Numbered from the stretch's first letter, positions 25,767-34,937 are shown. The stretch: 64,000 bases of DNA from Pseudomonas sp. Irchel s3h17 (GCF_900187505.1 NZ_FYDL01000012.1:31210-95209); one strand, 5' to 3'. The notes: generated by a model not told the origin, from the sequence alone. Numbers and translations: made by a program.

Positions 25767-27020
25767 TCAGCGATAAACCGGGAAGTCCGCGCACAGGGCC
25801 GCGACGTTCTTCGCCACATCGGCTTCAACGTCGGCGTCGCCGAGGTTGTCGAGGATGTCGCAGATCCAGCCGGCCAATTCCGTGCACTGGGTGACCTTGA
25901 AGCCACGCGAGGTCACGGCCGGGGTGCCGATGCGCAGGCCCGAAGTGACGAACGGCGACTGTGGGTCGTTCGGTACGGCGTTCTTGTTCACGGTGATGTG
26001 GGCGCGACCCAGGGCGGCGTCGGCTTCTTTACCGGTCAGGCCCTGGCGGATCAGGCTCACCAGGAACAGGTGGTTGTCGGTGCCACCGGACACTACATCG
26101 TAGCCACGTTTGATAAAGATGCCGGCCATGGCCTGGGCGTTGTCGATCACTTGCTGTTGATACACCTTGAAGCCGGGCTCCAGCGCTTCCTTGAAGCACA
26201 CGGCCTTGGCGGCGATCACGTGCATCAGCGGGCCGCCCTGGCCACCGGGGAACACGGCGGCGTTGAGTTTCTTTTCCAGCTCTTCGTTGGCGCGGGCCAG
26301 GATCAGGCCGCCCCGTGGACCGCGCAGGGTCTTGTGGGTGGTAGTGGTGACCACGTCGGCGAACGGAATCGGATTCGGGTACAGGCCGGCAGCCACCAGA
26401 CCGGCAACGTGGGCCATATCGACAAAGAGATAAGCGCCGACTTTGTCAGCGATCTGACGGAAGCGCGGGAAATCCAGGGTCTTGGAGTAAGCGGAGAAGC
26501 CGGCGATGATCATTTTCGGCTGGTGTTCGACCGCCAGGCGCTCGACTTCGTCGTAGTCGATCAGGCCGGTGTCGGTGTCGATGCCGTATTGCACCGCGTT
26601 GTAGAGCTTGCCGGAGAAGCTGACCTTGGCGCCGTGGGTCAGGTGCCCGCCGTGGGCCAGGCTCATGCCCAGCACGGTGTCGCCGGCTTGCAGCAGGGCC
26701 AGATAGACCGCCGCGTTGGCCTGGCTGCCAGAGTGCGGCTGGACGTTGGCGTAGTCGGCGCCGAACAGCTGCTTGGCGCGCTCGATGGCCAGCGCCTCGA
26801 CCTTGTCGACGTGCTCGCAACCGCCGTAGTAACGCTTGCCCGGATAACCTTCGGCGTATTTGTTGGTCAGGCCGCTGCCCTGGGCTTCCATGACGCGCTT
26901 GCTGGTGTAGTTCTCTGACGCGATCAGCTCGATGTGATCTTCCTGGCGCAGCTCCTCGGCATTCATCGCCGCCAGCAGTGCATCGTCGTAACCCTGGATC
27001 TGGTCTTGCTTGCTGAACAT
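25767..27020 (-). CDS. glyA: Serine hydroxymethyltransferase
   Basis: The product is 417 aa from ATG 27020 (GGGAGA six bases before); the longer frame to 27068 is not needed. It has the PLP-lysine motif TTTTHKTLRGPRGG and the family blocks HIELIASENYTS and YGGCEHVDKVEALA. It makes serine from glycine and methylene-THF. Leading the sox operon, it consumes both products of sarcosine oxidase. The upstream region to 27197 holds the operon promoter, with a possible activator site around 27153-27175. Confidence 0.95.
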   Translation of the reverse strand: MFSKQDQIQGYDDALLAAMNAEELRQEDHIELIASENYTSKRVMEAQGSGLTNKYAEGYPGKRYYGGCEHVDKVEALAIERAKQLFGADYANVQPHSGSQANAAVYLALLQAGDTVLGMSLAHGGHLTHGAKVSFSGKLYNAVQYGIDTDTGLIDYDEVERLAVEHQPKMIIAGFSAYSKTLDFPRFRQIADKVGAYLFVDMAHVAGLVAAGLYPNPIPFADVVTTTTHKTLRGPRGGLILARANEELEKKLNAAVFPGGQGGPLMHVIAAKAVCFKEALEPGFKVYQQQVIDNAQAMAGIFIKRGYDVVSGGTDNHLFLVSLIRQGLTGKEADAALGRAHITVNKNAVPNDPQSPFVTSGLRIGTPAVTSRGFKVTQCTELAGWICDILDNLGDADVEADVAKNVAALCADFPVYR

Positions 27021-27196
27021 CGCGTATCTCCCAGCGGCGGCGGTGCGCCATTCGTCTCGGTGAGGCACCTGCCTTTGCGCAGTGCCCTTTGGATGCGATG
27101 GTATGGCCGGCTTCGAGTGGTCAAATGCCTATGGACGCCACGCAAAGGTGCGTTTACGACATGGGCCGATATGGCACGAAAAATGTGGATGACTCT

Positions 27197-27324
27197 TGTG
27201 GCGAGGGAGCTTGCTCCCGCTGGGCTGCGTAGCGGCCCCAAAAACGGCGACCGGGATTTCCTCGAGCGCATTGACGAGATCAGCGCGGGCTTCGCCCACG
27301 AGCGGGAGCAAGCTCCCTCGCCAC
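27197..27324. repeat. REPIN
   Basis: TGTGGCGAGGGAGCTTGCTCCCGC left arm and inverted right arm ending CCCTCGCCAC, between the glyA promoter and the 3' end of the TraX-like gene. Confidence 0.8.
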
Positions 27325-27334
27325 GGGGATGGGG

Positions 27335-28057
27335 TCAGGCGATGATTTGGCGCACGGCCAATAGCACGAGAAAATGCACGGGATAGAGCGCGTAAGCCCA
27401 GCGCCGCATCGGCGGTGGCGAGCACTGGCGCAAACCGCGCAACAGCAACAGACCGCCCAGCGGTGCGATCAGGCAAACGCCAAAAGCGACCTCGGCGAGC
27501 GTGTTGCCGTGGCGACTGGCGGCAATCAGCGCCTCCCACTCATTGGCCGCCAGGCAGACCAGCCCCGGCAACACGGCGAAATACCACGGCTTGCGGATCA
27601 CCAGCAGCGTCGCCAGGGGCAACAGGACACCGAACATACCGAACATCAGTCGCTCACTGAACAGGGCCCCCAGCAGCAGCGCCACCAGCCCCAGCCCGCG
27701 CGCCTGAAGGTCCGGTTGTTGCCAGCCACGCGCAACCAGCAACCCCAGCGCCAGTGTGGGCAACACGTTTAAAACGCCAGGATCAGGGATATACAACCGG
27801 TAGGGAATTTCACTCAACAGACTGAACAGCAGTAACCAGCCCAGGTAACGCCACTGACGCCCGCCATCGTGGGGCACCGCGGCCGGCCGCGCCAGGTTGG
27901 CCGCCATTGCCAGGCAAAACCACGGGAACGCCAGACGCCCCGGCACATACAGCAGGTCCAGGGGCAACCCGACGTAACGCAGGTGATCGAGCACCATGCT
28001 CAGCAGCGCCAACCATTTGAGCAGATCGAGCGCCCCGTCACGTTGAGTCACGTGCAT
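27335..28057 (-). CDS. TraX-family membrane protein (putative acyltransferase)
   Basis: The product is 240 aa from ATG 28057 (MHVTQRDGALDLLKWLALLSMVLDH). The frame extends to 28222, but that would run into the divergent ltaE gene. Seven to eight hydrophobic helices and the N-terminal Asp-Leu-Leu-Lys-Trp...Asp-His pattern are those of TraX, the F-pilin N-acetyltransferase, and its chromosomal relatives. No conjugation genes are near, so the target is probably something other than pilin. Role unknown. Confidence 0.8.
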   Translation of the reverse strand: MHVTQRDGALDLLKWLALLSMVLDHLRYVGLPLDLLYVPGRLAFPWFCLAMAANLARPAAVPHDGGRQWRYLGWLLLFSLLSEIPYRLYIPDPGVLNVLPTLALGLLVARGWQQPDLQARGLGLVALLLGALFSERLMFGMFGVLLPLATLLVIRKPWYFAVLPGLVCLAANEWEALIAASRHGNTLAEVAFGVCLIAPLGGLLLLRGLRQCSPPPMRRWAYALYPVHFLVLLAVRQIIA

Positions 28058-28187
28058 AATCGCCCATCGACTGTGTAGTTTTCTGACAGACACATCCCGT
28101 GTGCTCCCCGGACGATCTTCGGTAAAGTACGCACCCTCATTGACCAACGAACTCTTCACCCAAGAGTCTCGACCACGGAAGCGGGCC

Positions 28188-29228
28188 ATGACCGATAAGA
28201 GCCAACAATTCGCCAGCGACAACTATTCCGGCATCTGCCCTGAAGCCTGGGCCGCCATGGAACAGGCCAACCAGGGCCACCAGCGCTCCTACGGCGACGA
28301 TGAATGGACTGCCCGCGCCTCGGACGACTTCCGCAAGCTGTTTGAAACCGACTGCGAAGTGTTCTTCGCCTTCAATGGCACCGCCGCCAACTCACTGGCC
28401 TTGTCGTCGCTGTGCCAGAGTTACCACAGTGTGATCTGCTCGGAAACCGCCCACGTCGAAACCGACGAATGCGGCGCACCGGAGTTCTTCTCCAACGGCT
28501 CCAAGTTGCTGATCGCCGGCACCGAGAACGGCAAGCTGACACCGGCCTCGATCCGCGAAATCGCCCTCAAGCGCCAGGACATCCACTACCCGAAACCCCG
28601 GGTCGTGACCCTGACCCAGGCCACCGAAGTCGGCAGCGTCTACACCCCGGACGAAATCCGCGCCATCAGTGCCACCTGCAAAGAACTGGGGCTGAACCTG
28701 CACATGGACGGCGCGCGCTTCTCCAACGCCTGCGCCTTCCTCGGCTGCTCGCCCGCCGACCTGACCTGGAAAGCCGGCGTCGACGTGCTGTGCTTTGGCG
28801 GTACGAAAAACGGCATGGCGGTCGGTGAGGCAATTCTGTTCTTCAACCAGAAACTGGCCGAAGACTTCGACTACCGCTGCAAACAAGCCGGTCAACTGGC
28901 GTCGAAAATGCGCTTTCTCTCGGCACCCTGGGTCGGCATTCTCGAAAACGATGCCTGGCTCAAATACGCCCGCCACGCCAACCACTGCGCGCAGCTGCTG
29001 GCCGAACTGGTCAGCGATATTCCCGGCGTTGAACTGATGTTCCCGGTGCAGGCCAATGGCGTGTTCCTGCAACTGTCGGAGTCGGCCGTCGCGGCACTGA
29101 CCGAGAAAAACTGGCGTTTCTACACCTTCATCGGCAAAGGCGGCGCCCGCTTCATGTGCTCATGGGATACCGACGAAGAGCGCGTGCGGGAACTGGCGGC
29201 GGATATCCGCGAAGTGATGTCCCACTAA
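28188..29228 (+). CDS. ltaE: Low-specificity L-threonine aldolase
   Basis: The product is 346 aa from ATG 28188. It is a PLP fold-type I enzyme: FAFNGTAANSLALSS, HVETDECGAPEFF, HMDGARFSNACAFLG and the Schiff-base Lys in CFGGTKNGMAVGEA. It cleaves L-threonine/allo-threonine (and phenylserines) to glycine and an aldehyde. Its position in the glycine/betaine region fits glycine metabolism. It is divergent from the TraX-like gene, and a REPIN follows. Confidence 0.94.
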   Translation: MTDKSQQFASDNYSGICPEAWAAMEQANQGHQRSYGDDEWTARASDDFRKLFETDCEVFFAFNGTAANSLALSSLCQSYHSVICSETAHVETDECGAPEFFSNGSKLLIAGTENGKLTPASIREIALKRQDIHYPKPRVVTLTQATEVGSVYTPDEIRAISATCKELGLNLHMDGARFSNACAFLGCSPADLTWKAGVDVLCFGGTKNGMAVGEAILFFNQKLAEDFDYRCKQAGQLASKMRFLSAPWVGILENDAWLKYARHANHCAQLLAELVSDIPGVELMFPVQANGVFLQLSESAVAALTEKNWRFYTFIGKGGARFMCSWDTDEERVRELAADIREVMSH

Positions 29229-29255
29229 GTCCTTCGAGCAGCAACCCGATCCCCG

Positions 29256-29386
29256 GTGGCGAGGGAGCTTGCTCCCGCCGGGGCGCGAAGCGGCCCTGAA
29301 ACCTGAGCACGCGGTCTGCCTGACAGACCGTGTTCTGAGGGTTTGGGTCTGCTTCGCAGCCCAGCGGAAGCAAGCTCCCTCGCCAC
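29256..29386. repeat. REPIN
   Basis: GTGGCGAGGGAGCTTGCTCCCGC left arm, inverted right arm with one change (GCGGAAGCAAGC), between ltaE and the SDR gene. Confidence 0.8.
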
Positions 29387-29489
29387 AAAAGCTCATTCGC
29401 CACTCTATTCCTCCCACCACAGCGTCTTGGTCTACATTGTCCTGCGAGCCACTCGATCCGCATCGATAACAACAAGCAGGAGCGAACGC

Positions 29490-30314
29490 ATGTCACTACA
29501 AGGCAAAACCCTGTTCATTACCGGCGCCAGTCGCGGGATCGGCCGTGAGATAGCGCTGCGCGCCGCACGGGACGGGGCCAATATCGTGATCGCCGCCAAA
29601 AGTGCGGAGCCCCACCCCAAGCTGCCCGGGACCATCCATAGCGTGGCCCTGGAAGTTGAGGCGGCAGGCGGCAAGGCGCTGGCCCTGCAGGTCGATGTTC
29701 GCGACGAAGCCGCGGTACAGGCGGCACTGGCCCAGGCCAATGAACATTTCGGCGGTATTGACGCGCTGGTCAACAATGCCGGGGCAATCAAGCTGACCGG
29801 GGTTGCGCACATCGAACTCAAGCGCTTCGACCTGATGCATCAGATCAACACCCGCGCCGTGCTGCTGTGCAGCCAGGCCGCCCTGCCCTATCTGAAAAAA
29901 ACCGGCGGACACATCCTCAACCTGTCGCCACCGCTGAACCTGGCCAGCAAATGGTTCGCCCAGTACAGCCCCTACACCGTGACCAAATACGGCATGAGCA
30001 TGCTGACCCTGGGCATGAGCGAGGAATTTGCAGCCTTTGGCATCAGCGTCAACTCGTTGTGGCCGCAAACCATGATCGCCACGGCCGCCATCGAGTTTCA
30101 GCTCGGCTCGCGGGAGTCGTTCAAGCACGCCCGTACACCTGCCATCATGGCCGATGCCGCCCACGCCATTCTCAGCAGCGCCAACCGTAGCCTGACCGGA
30201 CGTTTGTTGATCGACGAGGAAATACTTCGGGAACAGGGGGTCACCGAGTTCGATCACTATCGCTTCGCGCCGGGCACCACCGATAAGCTGATGACCGACC
30301 TGTTTATCGATTGA
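29490..30314 (+). CDS. SDR-family oxidoreductase (HSDL2-like)
   Basis: The product is 274 aa from ATG 29490, preceded by AGGAG. It has the NAD(P) motif TGASRGIGREIALRAARDG, NNAG, and the catalytic YTVTKYG (Tyr-x3-Lys). The pattern AKSAEPHPKLPGTIH...EVEAAGGKALALQVDVRD is that of hydroxysteroid-dehydrogenase-like 2 proteins. The substrate is unknown. It converges with gbcB; the two stops are 40 bp apart around a strong hairpin. A longer frame from 29343 lies in a REPIN and is rejected. Confidence 0.88.
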   Translation: MSLQGKTLFITGASRGIGREIALRAARDGANIVIAAKSAEPHPKLPGTIHSVALEVEAAGGKALALQVDVRDEAAVQAALAQANEHFGGIDALVNNAGAIKLTGVAHIELKRFDLMHQINTRAVLLCSQAALPYLKKTGGHILNLSPPLNLASKWFAQYSPYTVTKYGMSMLTLGMSEEFAAFGISVNSLWPQTMIATAAIEFQLGSRESFKHARTPAIMADAAHAILSSANRSLTGRLLIDEEILREQGVTEFDHYRFAPGTTDKLMTDLFID

Positions 30315-30323
30315 GGCGCCGCC

Positions 30324-30347
30324 GATCCCGCCCTGGCGGGCGGGATC
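30324..30347. terminator. Bidirectional terminator between the SDR gene and gbcB
   Basis: Stem GATCCCGCC/GGCGGGATC with loop CTGGCG, followed by GTTT on the plus strand, between convergent stops at 30314 and 30355. Confidence 0.75.
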
Positions 30348-30354
30348 GTTTCGA

Positions 30355-31455
30355 CTAGAACTCGATGCGCACGTCGCCTTTCGGCACGCTGCAGCACGAC
30401 AGGATGAACCCGTCGGCTTCGTCCTCCTCGGTGATCCCGCCGTTGTGCTCCATCTCCACTTCGCCCCCTAGCTTCAACACCTTGCAGGTGCCGCAAATGC
30501 CCATGCCGCAGGCTTTCGGGATCATCAGGCCGACCTTGGCCGCCGCCGCATGCACGGTCTCGCCCGGGGCCACGCGGATGCTCTTGCCGGAGGCGGTGAA
30601 CTCCACTTGATGCAGGTCCGCCGCGTCGACTTCCGGCGCGTCGGCTGCCTGCTCGGCTTGCTCCACCGCATCGGCGCGGGCTTCCGGTGGCGTGGCGCCG
30701 AAGGATTCCTCGTGATAGCGCTTCATGTCGAAGCCGGCGTTTTCCAGCAGGCGCTTGACCGCGTTCATGTACGGCGTCGGGCCGCAGCAGAACACTTCGC
30801 GCTCTAGGAAGTCCGGCACCATCAAGTCCAGCATCTTGTGGTTCAGGTAGCCGCGATAACCGGCCCAAGGCTCGCCCAGGCCATGTTTCTCGCAAATCAG
30901 GTGCAGGCTGAAGTTGTCGATCCGCGACGCCATATGCTCCAGCTCGCGGTGATAGATGATGTCTTTGGGCGAGCGGGCACTGTGGATAAACGTCATGTCG
31001 ACGTTGCCGTTGGTGTCGTAGAACCAGCGGGCCATGGACATGCACGGGGTAATGCCGACACCGCCGCTGAGGTACAGCACTTTCGGGCTGGGGAAGTCGA
31101 TGGCGTTGAACAACCCCACCGGCCCGTGCACCGCCAGCTCCTGGCCTTCGTGCAGGGTGTCGTGCAGCCAGTTGGAAACCTTGCCGCCCGGCACGCGCTT
31201 GATGGTCACCGAAAAACTGTAGGGTACCGACGGCGAACTGGAAATGGTGTAAGACCGCATGATCGGCTGGCCTTCGATCTCCAGTTCCAGGGTGACGAAC
31301 TGCCCCGGCTTGAAGAAGAACATGATCGGCTGATCGGCCATGAAGCAGAAGGTGCGCACGTCCCAGGTTTCCTGGATGACTTTGACGCAACGGACAATAT
31401 GTCGACCATTGGCCCAGGTCTGGGTGGTTACCGGGTTCAGGAAGCTGTTGGACAT
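30355..31455 (-). CDS. gbcB: Glycine betaine demethylase reductase subunit
   Basis: The product is 366 aa from ATG 31455 (GGAGATCAGC in front). A ferredoxin-reductase module with the flavin motif RSYTISS and NAD motif YLSGGVGITPCMSMAR is followed by a linker and a C-terminal plant-type 2Fe-2S domain (CGMGICGTCKVLKLGG, then a fourth Cys in LSCCSVPKG). It passes electrons from NADH to the oxygenase GbcA, which converts glycine betaine to dimethylglycine and formaldehyde. It is divergent from gbcA. Confidence 0.95.
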   Translation of the reverse strand: MSNSFLNPVTTQTWANGRHIVRCVKVIQETWDVRTFCFMADQPIMFFFKPGQFVTLELEIEGQPIMRSYTISSSPSVPYSFSVTIKRVPGGKVSNWLHDTLHEGQELAVHGPVGLFNAIDFPSPKVLYLSGGVGITPCMSMARWFYDTNGNVDMTFIHSARSPKDIIYHRELEHMASRIDNFSLHLICEKHGLGEPWAGYRGYLNHKMLDLMVPDFLEREVFCCGPTPYMNAVKRLLENAGFDMKRYHEESFGATPPEARADAVEQAEQAADAPEVDAADLHQVEFTASGKSIRVAPGETVHAAAAKVGLMIPKACGMGICGTCKVLKLGGEVEMEHNGGITEEDEADGFILSCCSVPKGDVRIEF

Positions 31456-31750
31456 GCTGATCTCCACGGCCGACTGTCGGCCTCATATTGGCGATTCTGC
31501 TCAAGGCGCGAGGCGACCACTTACCTATCTACGACATTCACGTACTTATCGCGACCAGCCCCTGTACACCGGGGGTTGAGCGTCGGGAACAGATTGCATC
31601 ATGTCGCCCATGGATAAGGTTCTGACCAGCGCCGGCCCCACACTCGCCCCATACCAAGACACAACCTTTACACCTTGCGTAGCAACCCTGAGCAGCACAC
31701 CTGATTAGCCACTTTCGCCGGCCACACAGAATGGCCTTGAGGATTAAACG
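31456..31750. promoter_or_regulatory. Divergent gbcB/gbcA promoter region
   Basis: There is no gene in these 295 bp. It should carry the GbdR-dependent promoters of both genes. An ACGACA (31531-31536) recurs in several other betaine-related promoters of the window, and TGCATCATGTCGCCCATG (31596-31613) resembles a stretch upstream of glyA. I cannot fix -35/-10 boxes with confidence. Confidence 0.5.
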
Positions 31751-33046
31751 ATGGACGTCACCACTACCCTGAGCCTGGGCGATCCACTGGAACCCGCACG
31801 CAAGGCCACCGCACAAATGCTGCAAGAACGCGAACGCACGTTCTCGCTGCCACAACCGTTCTACTCCGATGACCGCCTGTTCGATATCGACATGCAGGAA
31901 ATCTTTCAGAAAGAGTGGTTGATCGCCGGCATGACCTGCGAGATCCCGACCAAGGGCAACTACCTGACCCTGCAGATCGGCAAGAACCCGATCATCGTGA
32001 TCCGCGGCGCCGAAGGCGTAGTGCATGCCTTCCACAACGTCTGCCGCCACCGTGGCTCGCGCCTGTGCACCAGCGACAAAGGCAAGGTCGCCAAGCTGGT
32101 CTGCCACTACCACCAGTGGACCTACGAGCTCGACGGGCGCCTGCTGTTCGCCGGCACCGAGATGGGTGACGACTTCGACATGAAACAGTACGGCCTCAAG
32201 CCGGTGAACGTGAAAACCGCCGGCGGCTACATTTTCATCAGCCTGGCGGAAAACCCGCCGGCCATCGATGACTTCCTGTCGACGCTGAACCATTACATGG
32301 AACCGTACGACATGGAGAACACCAAGGTGGCGATCACCACCACCTTGATGGAAAAGGCCAACTGGAAACTGGTGCTGGAAAACAACCGCGAGTGCTACCA
32401 CTGCAACGCGTCGCACCCGGAACTGCTGAAAACCCTGCTCGAGTGGGACGACGTCACCGACCCGCGCGCCGACCAGGCGTTCAAGGACCACGTGGCCAAT
32501 TCCGCCGCTGCCTGGGAAGCCGAGAAGATCCCTTACGCCCACGCCAGCTTCGGCCTGCGCAACCGCATCGTGCGCATGCCCCTGCTTAAGGGCACCGTGT
32601 CCATGACCCTGGACGGCAAGCAAGGCTGCAAGAAGCTCATGGGCCGCATCCAGAACCCGGACCTGGGCTCGATGCGCATCCTGCACCTGCCGCACTCCTG
32701 GAACCACTGCATGGGCGACCACATCATCGTCTTCACTGTGTGGCCAATCAGCGCCCAGGAAACCATGGTCACCACCAAGTGGCTGGTGCACAAGGACGCC
32801 GTCGAAGGCGTGGACTACGACGTGGAGCGCATGCGTCAGGTCTGGGATGCCACCAACGACCAGGACCGCCGCCTGGCCGAAGAGAACCAGCGCGGGATCA
32901 ACTCCACCGCCTACCAGCCTGGACCGTACTCCAAGACTTACGAGTTTGGCGTGGTGAACTTCGTGGACTGGTACAGCGAGCGCCTGCTGAACAACCTGGG
33001 TGCAGAGCCTGCGCCATACCTCAAAGGGGTTCCGGTTCAAGGCTAA
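31751..33046 (+). CDS. gbcA: Glycine betaine demethylase oxygenase subunit
   Basis: The product is 431 aa. Rieske 2Fe-2S domain: C98-x-H100 (NVCRHRGS) and C118-x2-H121 (LVCHYHQW). The non-heme iron domain has the ENNRECYHCNASHPE region bridging the two centres. The family removes one methyl from glycine betaine, releasing formaldehyde, with GbcB as electron donor. It is the committed aerobic step of betaine catabolism. Start and length are normal. Confidence 0.96.
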   Translation: MDVTTTLSLGDPLEPARKATAQMLQERERTFSLPQPFYSDDRLFDIDMQEIFQKEWLIAGMTCEIPTKGNYLTLQIGKNPIIVIRGAEGVVHAFHNVCRHRGSRLCTSDKGKVAKLVCHYHQWTYELDGRLLFAGTEMGDDFDMKQYGLKPVNVKTAGGYIFISLAENPPAIDDFLSTLNHYMEPYDMENTKVAITTTLMEKANWKLVLENNRECYHCNASHPELLKTLLEWDDVTDPRADQAFKDHVANSAAAWEAEKIPYAHASFGLRNRIVRMPLLKGTVSMTLDGKQGCKKLMGRIQNPDLGSMRILHLPHSWNHCMGDHIIVFTVWPISAQETMVTTKWLVHKDAVEGVDYDVERMRQVWDATNDQDRRLAEENQRGINSTAYQPGPYSKTYEFGVVNFVDWYSERLLNNLGAEPAPYLKGVPVQG

Positions 33047-33067
33047 AGCAAGCCTCTGTAGGAGCGT

Positions 33068-33282
33068 AATGCTGTTCAGTTAAGAAACGCTTGAAGCGAG
33101 TGAGAGACCCGTGGCGAGCGAGCTTGCTCGCGCTGGGGCGTGAAGCGCCCCCAACAAAGTGACTGCGGTCTTTCTGAACGAACTCGGCGATAGTTTTTTG
33201 GGCTGCTGTGCAGCCCAGCGCGAGCAAGCTCGCTCGCCACGGGGGATGTATTGAGCAACCCTATCGTTAACTGAACAGCATT
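33068..33282. mobile_element. MITE-like element enclosing a REPIN
   Basis: Perfect 16-bp inverted ends AATGCTGTTCAGTTAA (33068-33083) and TTAACTGAACAGCATT (33267-33282) flank the REPIN at 33111-33240. CTGTAGGAG occurs as a direct repeat just outside (33056-33064 and 33284-33292), possibly a target duplication. There is no coding capacity. Confidence 0.5.
33111..33240. repeat. REPIN (GTGGCGAGCGAGCTTGCTCGCGC variant)
   Basis: Left arm GTGGCGAGCGAGCTTGCTCGCG and exact inverted right arm, with GAGC-GAGC in place of the GAGG-GAGC of the other copies. The same variant is at 44273. Confidence 0.8.
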
Positions 33283-33411
33283 GCTGTAGGAGTCTTGTTT
33301 GCATTAGGTTTTCTTCCGGCTATATCCTTCTCATCCTTTAGAACTGTACGAAATATGATCTATTTCGTTCAGAGCCATACCCCCCGTGGCTCCCAGCCTT
33401 CAGCAAACAAG

Positions 33412-33956
33412 TTATCCACATCTTCACCCACAGCAATTGGGGACAACTGTGGATACGTGGAAGATTTTCTCCACAGAAAACCAAGAAAATCCGTGACTTA
33501 TTCAATTAACGGTTTTTCACCGGCAATTGAACACTTTTTAACCAAAACCCTGTAAGCCACGGTATACGTGGCTTGCATCGGATCGCAAACACCTTATCCA
33601 CAGAAGCGCCAACAGACTTTGGGGGCAACTCGTGCACTGTCGTCATGTTTTGTGGAAAACCCGGTCCAGACAGCAGATTTCAAGGCTTTGAGTGGCCATC
33701 GAGGGGTAAAAACACGCATTTGGTTATTTATTGATCAAAACCTTGCAGAGCCCGACCCATAAGGCTCGCAGCCGACAGCGAACATCTTATCCACAGAAGC
33801 GCCAACAGAGATTGGGGGCAAGTCTCGAACAAGGGATCTCCTCATCCACTGAAAAAAGCTTGAAAAAACAACCAGTAGCACTGGTTGTTTTTCGTACAAA
33901 GGCTTGCAGGGCTTGCTGTGCAGGGGGTGTAGCGATGGGAGAACATGTTATCCACA
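33412..33956 (+). repeat. Array of four DnaA-box repeats
   Basis: TTATCCACA occurs at 33412-33420, 33594-33602, 33787-33795 and 33948-33956, all on the plus strand, 182, 193 and 161 bp apart. Around the boxes the units are similar (AACA-n2-TTATCCACAGAAG, CCAACAG, TTGGGGGCAA). A near-consensus inverse box (GTATCCACA) is at 33448-33456. TTATCCACA is the strong bacterial DnaA box. Confidence 0.65.
33864..33892. terminator. Strong hairpin with T-tract in the DnaA-box region
   Basis: Stem AAAAACAACCAGT/ACTGGTTGTTTTT (13 bp, perfect) with loop AGC. It has the form of a bidirectional Rho-independent terminator and could end gbcA or cassette H transcripts. Confidence 0.65.
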
Positions 33957-34004
33957 GAAGTGCTAACAGGGATTGTGGGTAATTCGTCAGCAACGCCTGA
34001 ACCG

Positions 34005-34937
34005 TTAGGTTGACTGACGTATAACGCCGACATTATTCACCAGGCCGGGCGCTTGCGGGGTTTCGCCTGTGGCGCCCACCACGACCTCTGTCAAAGGAAC
34101 ATCAGGGTGCCTCCCCGGGACCTGACCAGGCGCCTGTCCCCGGAGCAAGTTCCATCCACTGGCCTCCTTGGTCGCCTCCCACAGTACTCGTCCTCGTGAC
34201 TGCCCGTTATTCGCTGCCGTTCTCCACCATTGTCCAGCACTCACGGAGTTCTGCATGACGGCACCTGTGCCTGTCAGGCTCTGACCTGCAATAACGCCCG
34301 CGTTCGATACGAACGACATGACGGTGCCAGGCATAGCGGCGGTCGCCGCAGCAGGTACTCCTACTGCGCGTAACGGCACGCTCGAAGCACCGCCCCAGAA
34401 ACTGAACATGTTACCAATTCGTGTACGCAGCGTTGGCGTTACGCCGGACACAATCGAGGCTGCCGCCCTGTTGATCGCTGCACCCGCAAAAACCATATTC
34501 AAACCGGTGGAAACCGCATTCCCAAGCAGCGCCAGCCACGCCTCACCGGATGGATCAACCCGGTTCATGGGTGAGCCCGAACAATATGCATATGGATTCA
34601 ATCCCCCCTCACCAAACGGACTCAACCGATCCGGGCTATGAAACCGCATCAACACCGGGTTATAGACCCGATGACCATTGCCCAGGTGATACCAACCAGT
34701 GGGATGTTCAGCAAGTTGCCCATTGAAACCCAGGCCCGCACTCGTCGGGCGCAGGCTACTGGGCGAGCCATAGGCGGTGTAAGTGCGAAGGTTCGGACCG
34801 CTGCGGTCCAGTTCGGCGAGGATCGATTGTTGCAGATCGGTCGCCAGCAACAGGGTGCGTGGCAGCGCTACCGTGGTTGCTGGTGGGTGGGCAGGACGTG
34901 GGGCGTTACCGGCGGTGGGCATCAGGTGGCCTCGCAT
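34005..34937 (-). CDS. RHS/TccC-like orphan cassette H (divergent, hydrophobic tail)
   Basis: The product is 310 aa from ATG 34937; TTG 34976 or ATG 34919 are possible starts. The core is shorter and more distant than in cassettes A-G: it lacks the YD repeat but keeps LLLATDLQQSILAELDR, GLGFNGQ, NPVLMRFHSPDRLSPFGEGGLNPYAYC and ends at DPSGE. The ~179-aa tail is rich in Ala, Gly and Val with hydrophobic stretches (LALLGNAVSTGLNMVFAGAAI, GTVMSFVSNAGVIAG) and could enter membranes. It ends in a Pro/Gly/Val-rich part. It is transcribed toward the DnaA-box region, downstream of etfB, with a palindrome copy upstream. Confidence 0.72.
   Translation of the reverse strand: MRGHLMPTAGNAPRPAHPPATTVALPRTLLLATDLQQSILAELDRSGPNLRTYTAYGSPSSLRPTSAGLGFNGQLAEHPTGWYHLGNGHRVYNPVLMRFHSPDRLSPFGEGGLNPYAYCSGSPMNRVDPSGEAWLALLGNAVSTGLNMVFAGAAINRAAASIVSGVTPTLRTRIGNMFSFWGGASSVPLRAVGVPAAATAAMPGTVMSFVSNAGVIAGQSLTGTGAVMQNSVSAGQWWRTAANNGQSRGRVLWEATKEASGWNLLRGQAPGQVPGRHPDVPLTEVVVGATGETPQAPGLVNNVGVIRQST

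Larger units (their letters stand above)
33047..34004. other. Gene-free 0.96-kb region with REPIN-bearing element and DnaA-box repeats
   Basis: I find no credible gene here; the open frames (33295-33555, 33568-33762, 33731-33982) lack ribosome sites and fall in repeats. The left part is a 16-bp inverted-repeat element around a REPIN. The right part holds four degenerate direct repeats, each with a TTATCCACA box followed by a GAAGCGCCAACAG...GGGGGCAA-like stretch, plus a perfect 13-bp hairpin. Confidence 0.7.

Noticed and set aside
27021..27190. Glycine or THF riboswitch before glyA
   Set aside because: I could not find the conserved paired elements; the leader looks like a plain activator-dependent promoter region.
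33295..33982. Three small plus-strand frames in the DnaA-box region
   Set aside because: They lie in degenerate repeats and share the repeat-encoded peptide PQKRQQ; no ribosome sites.
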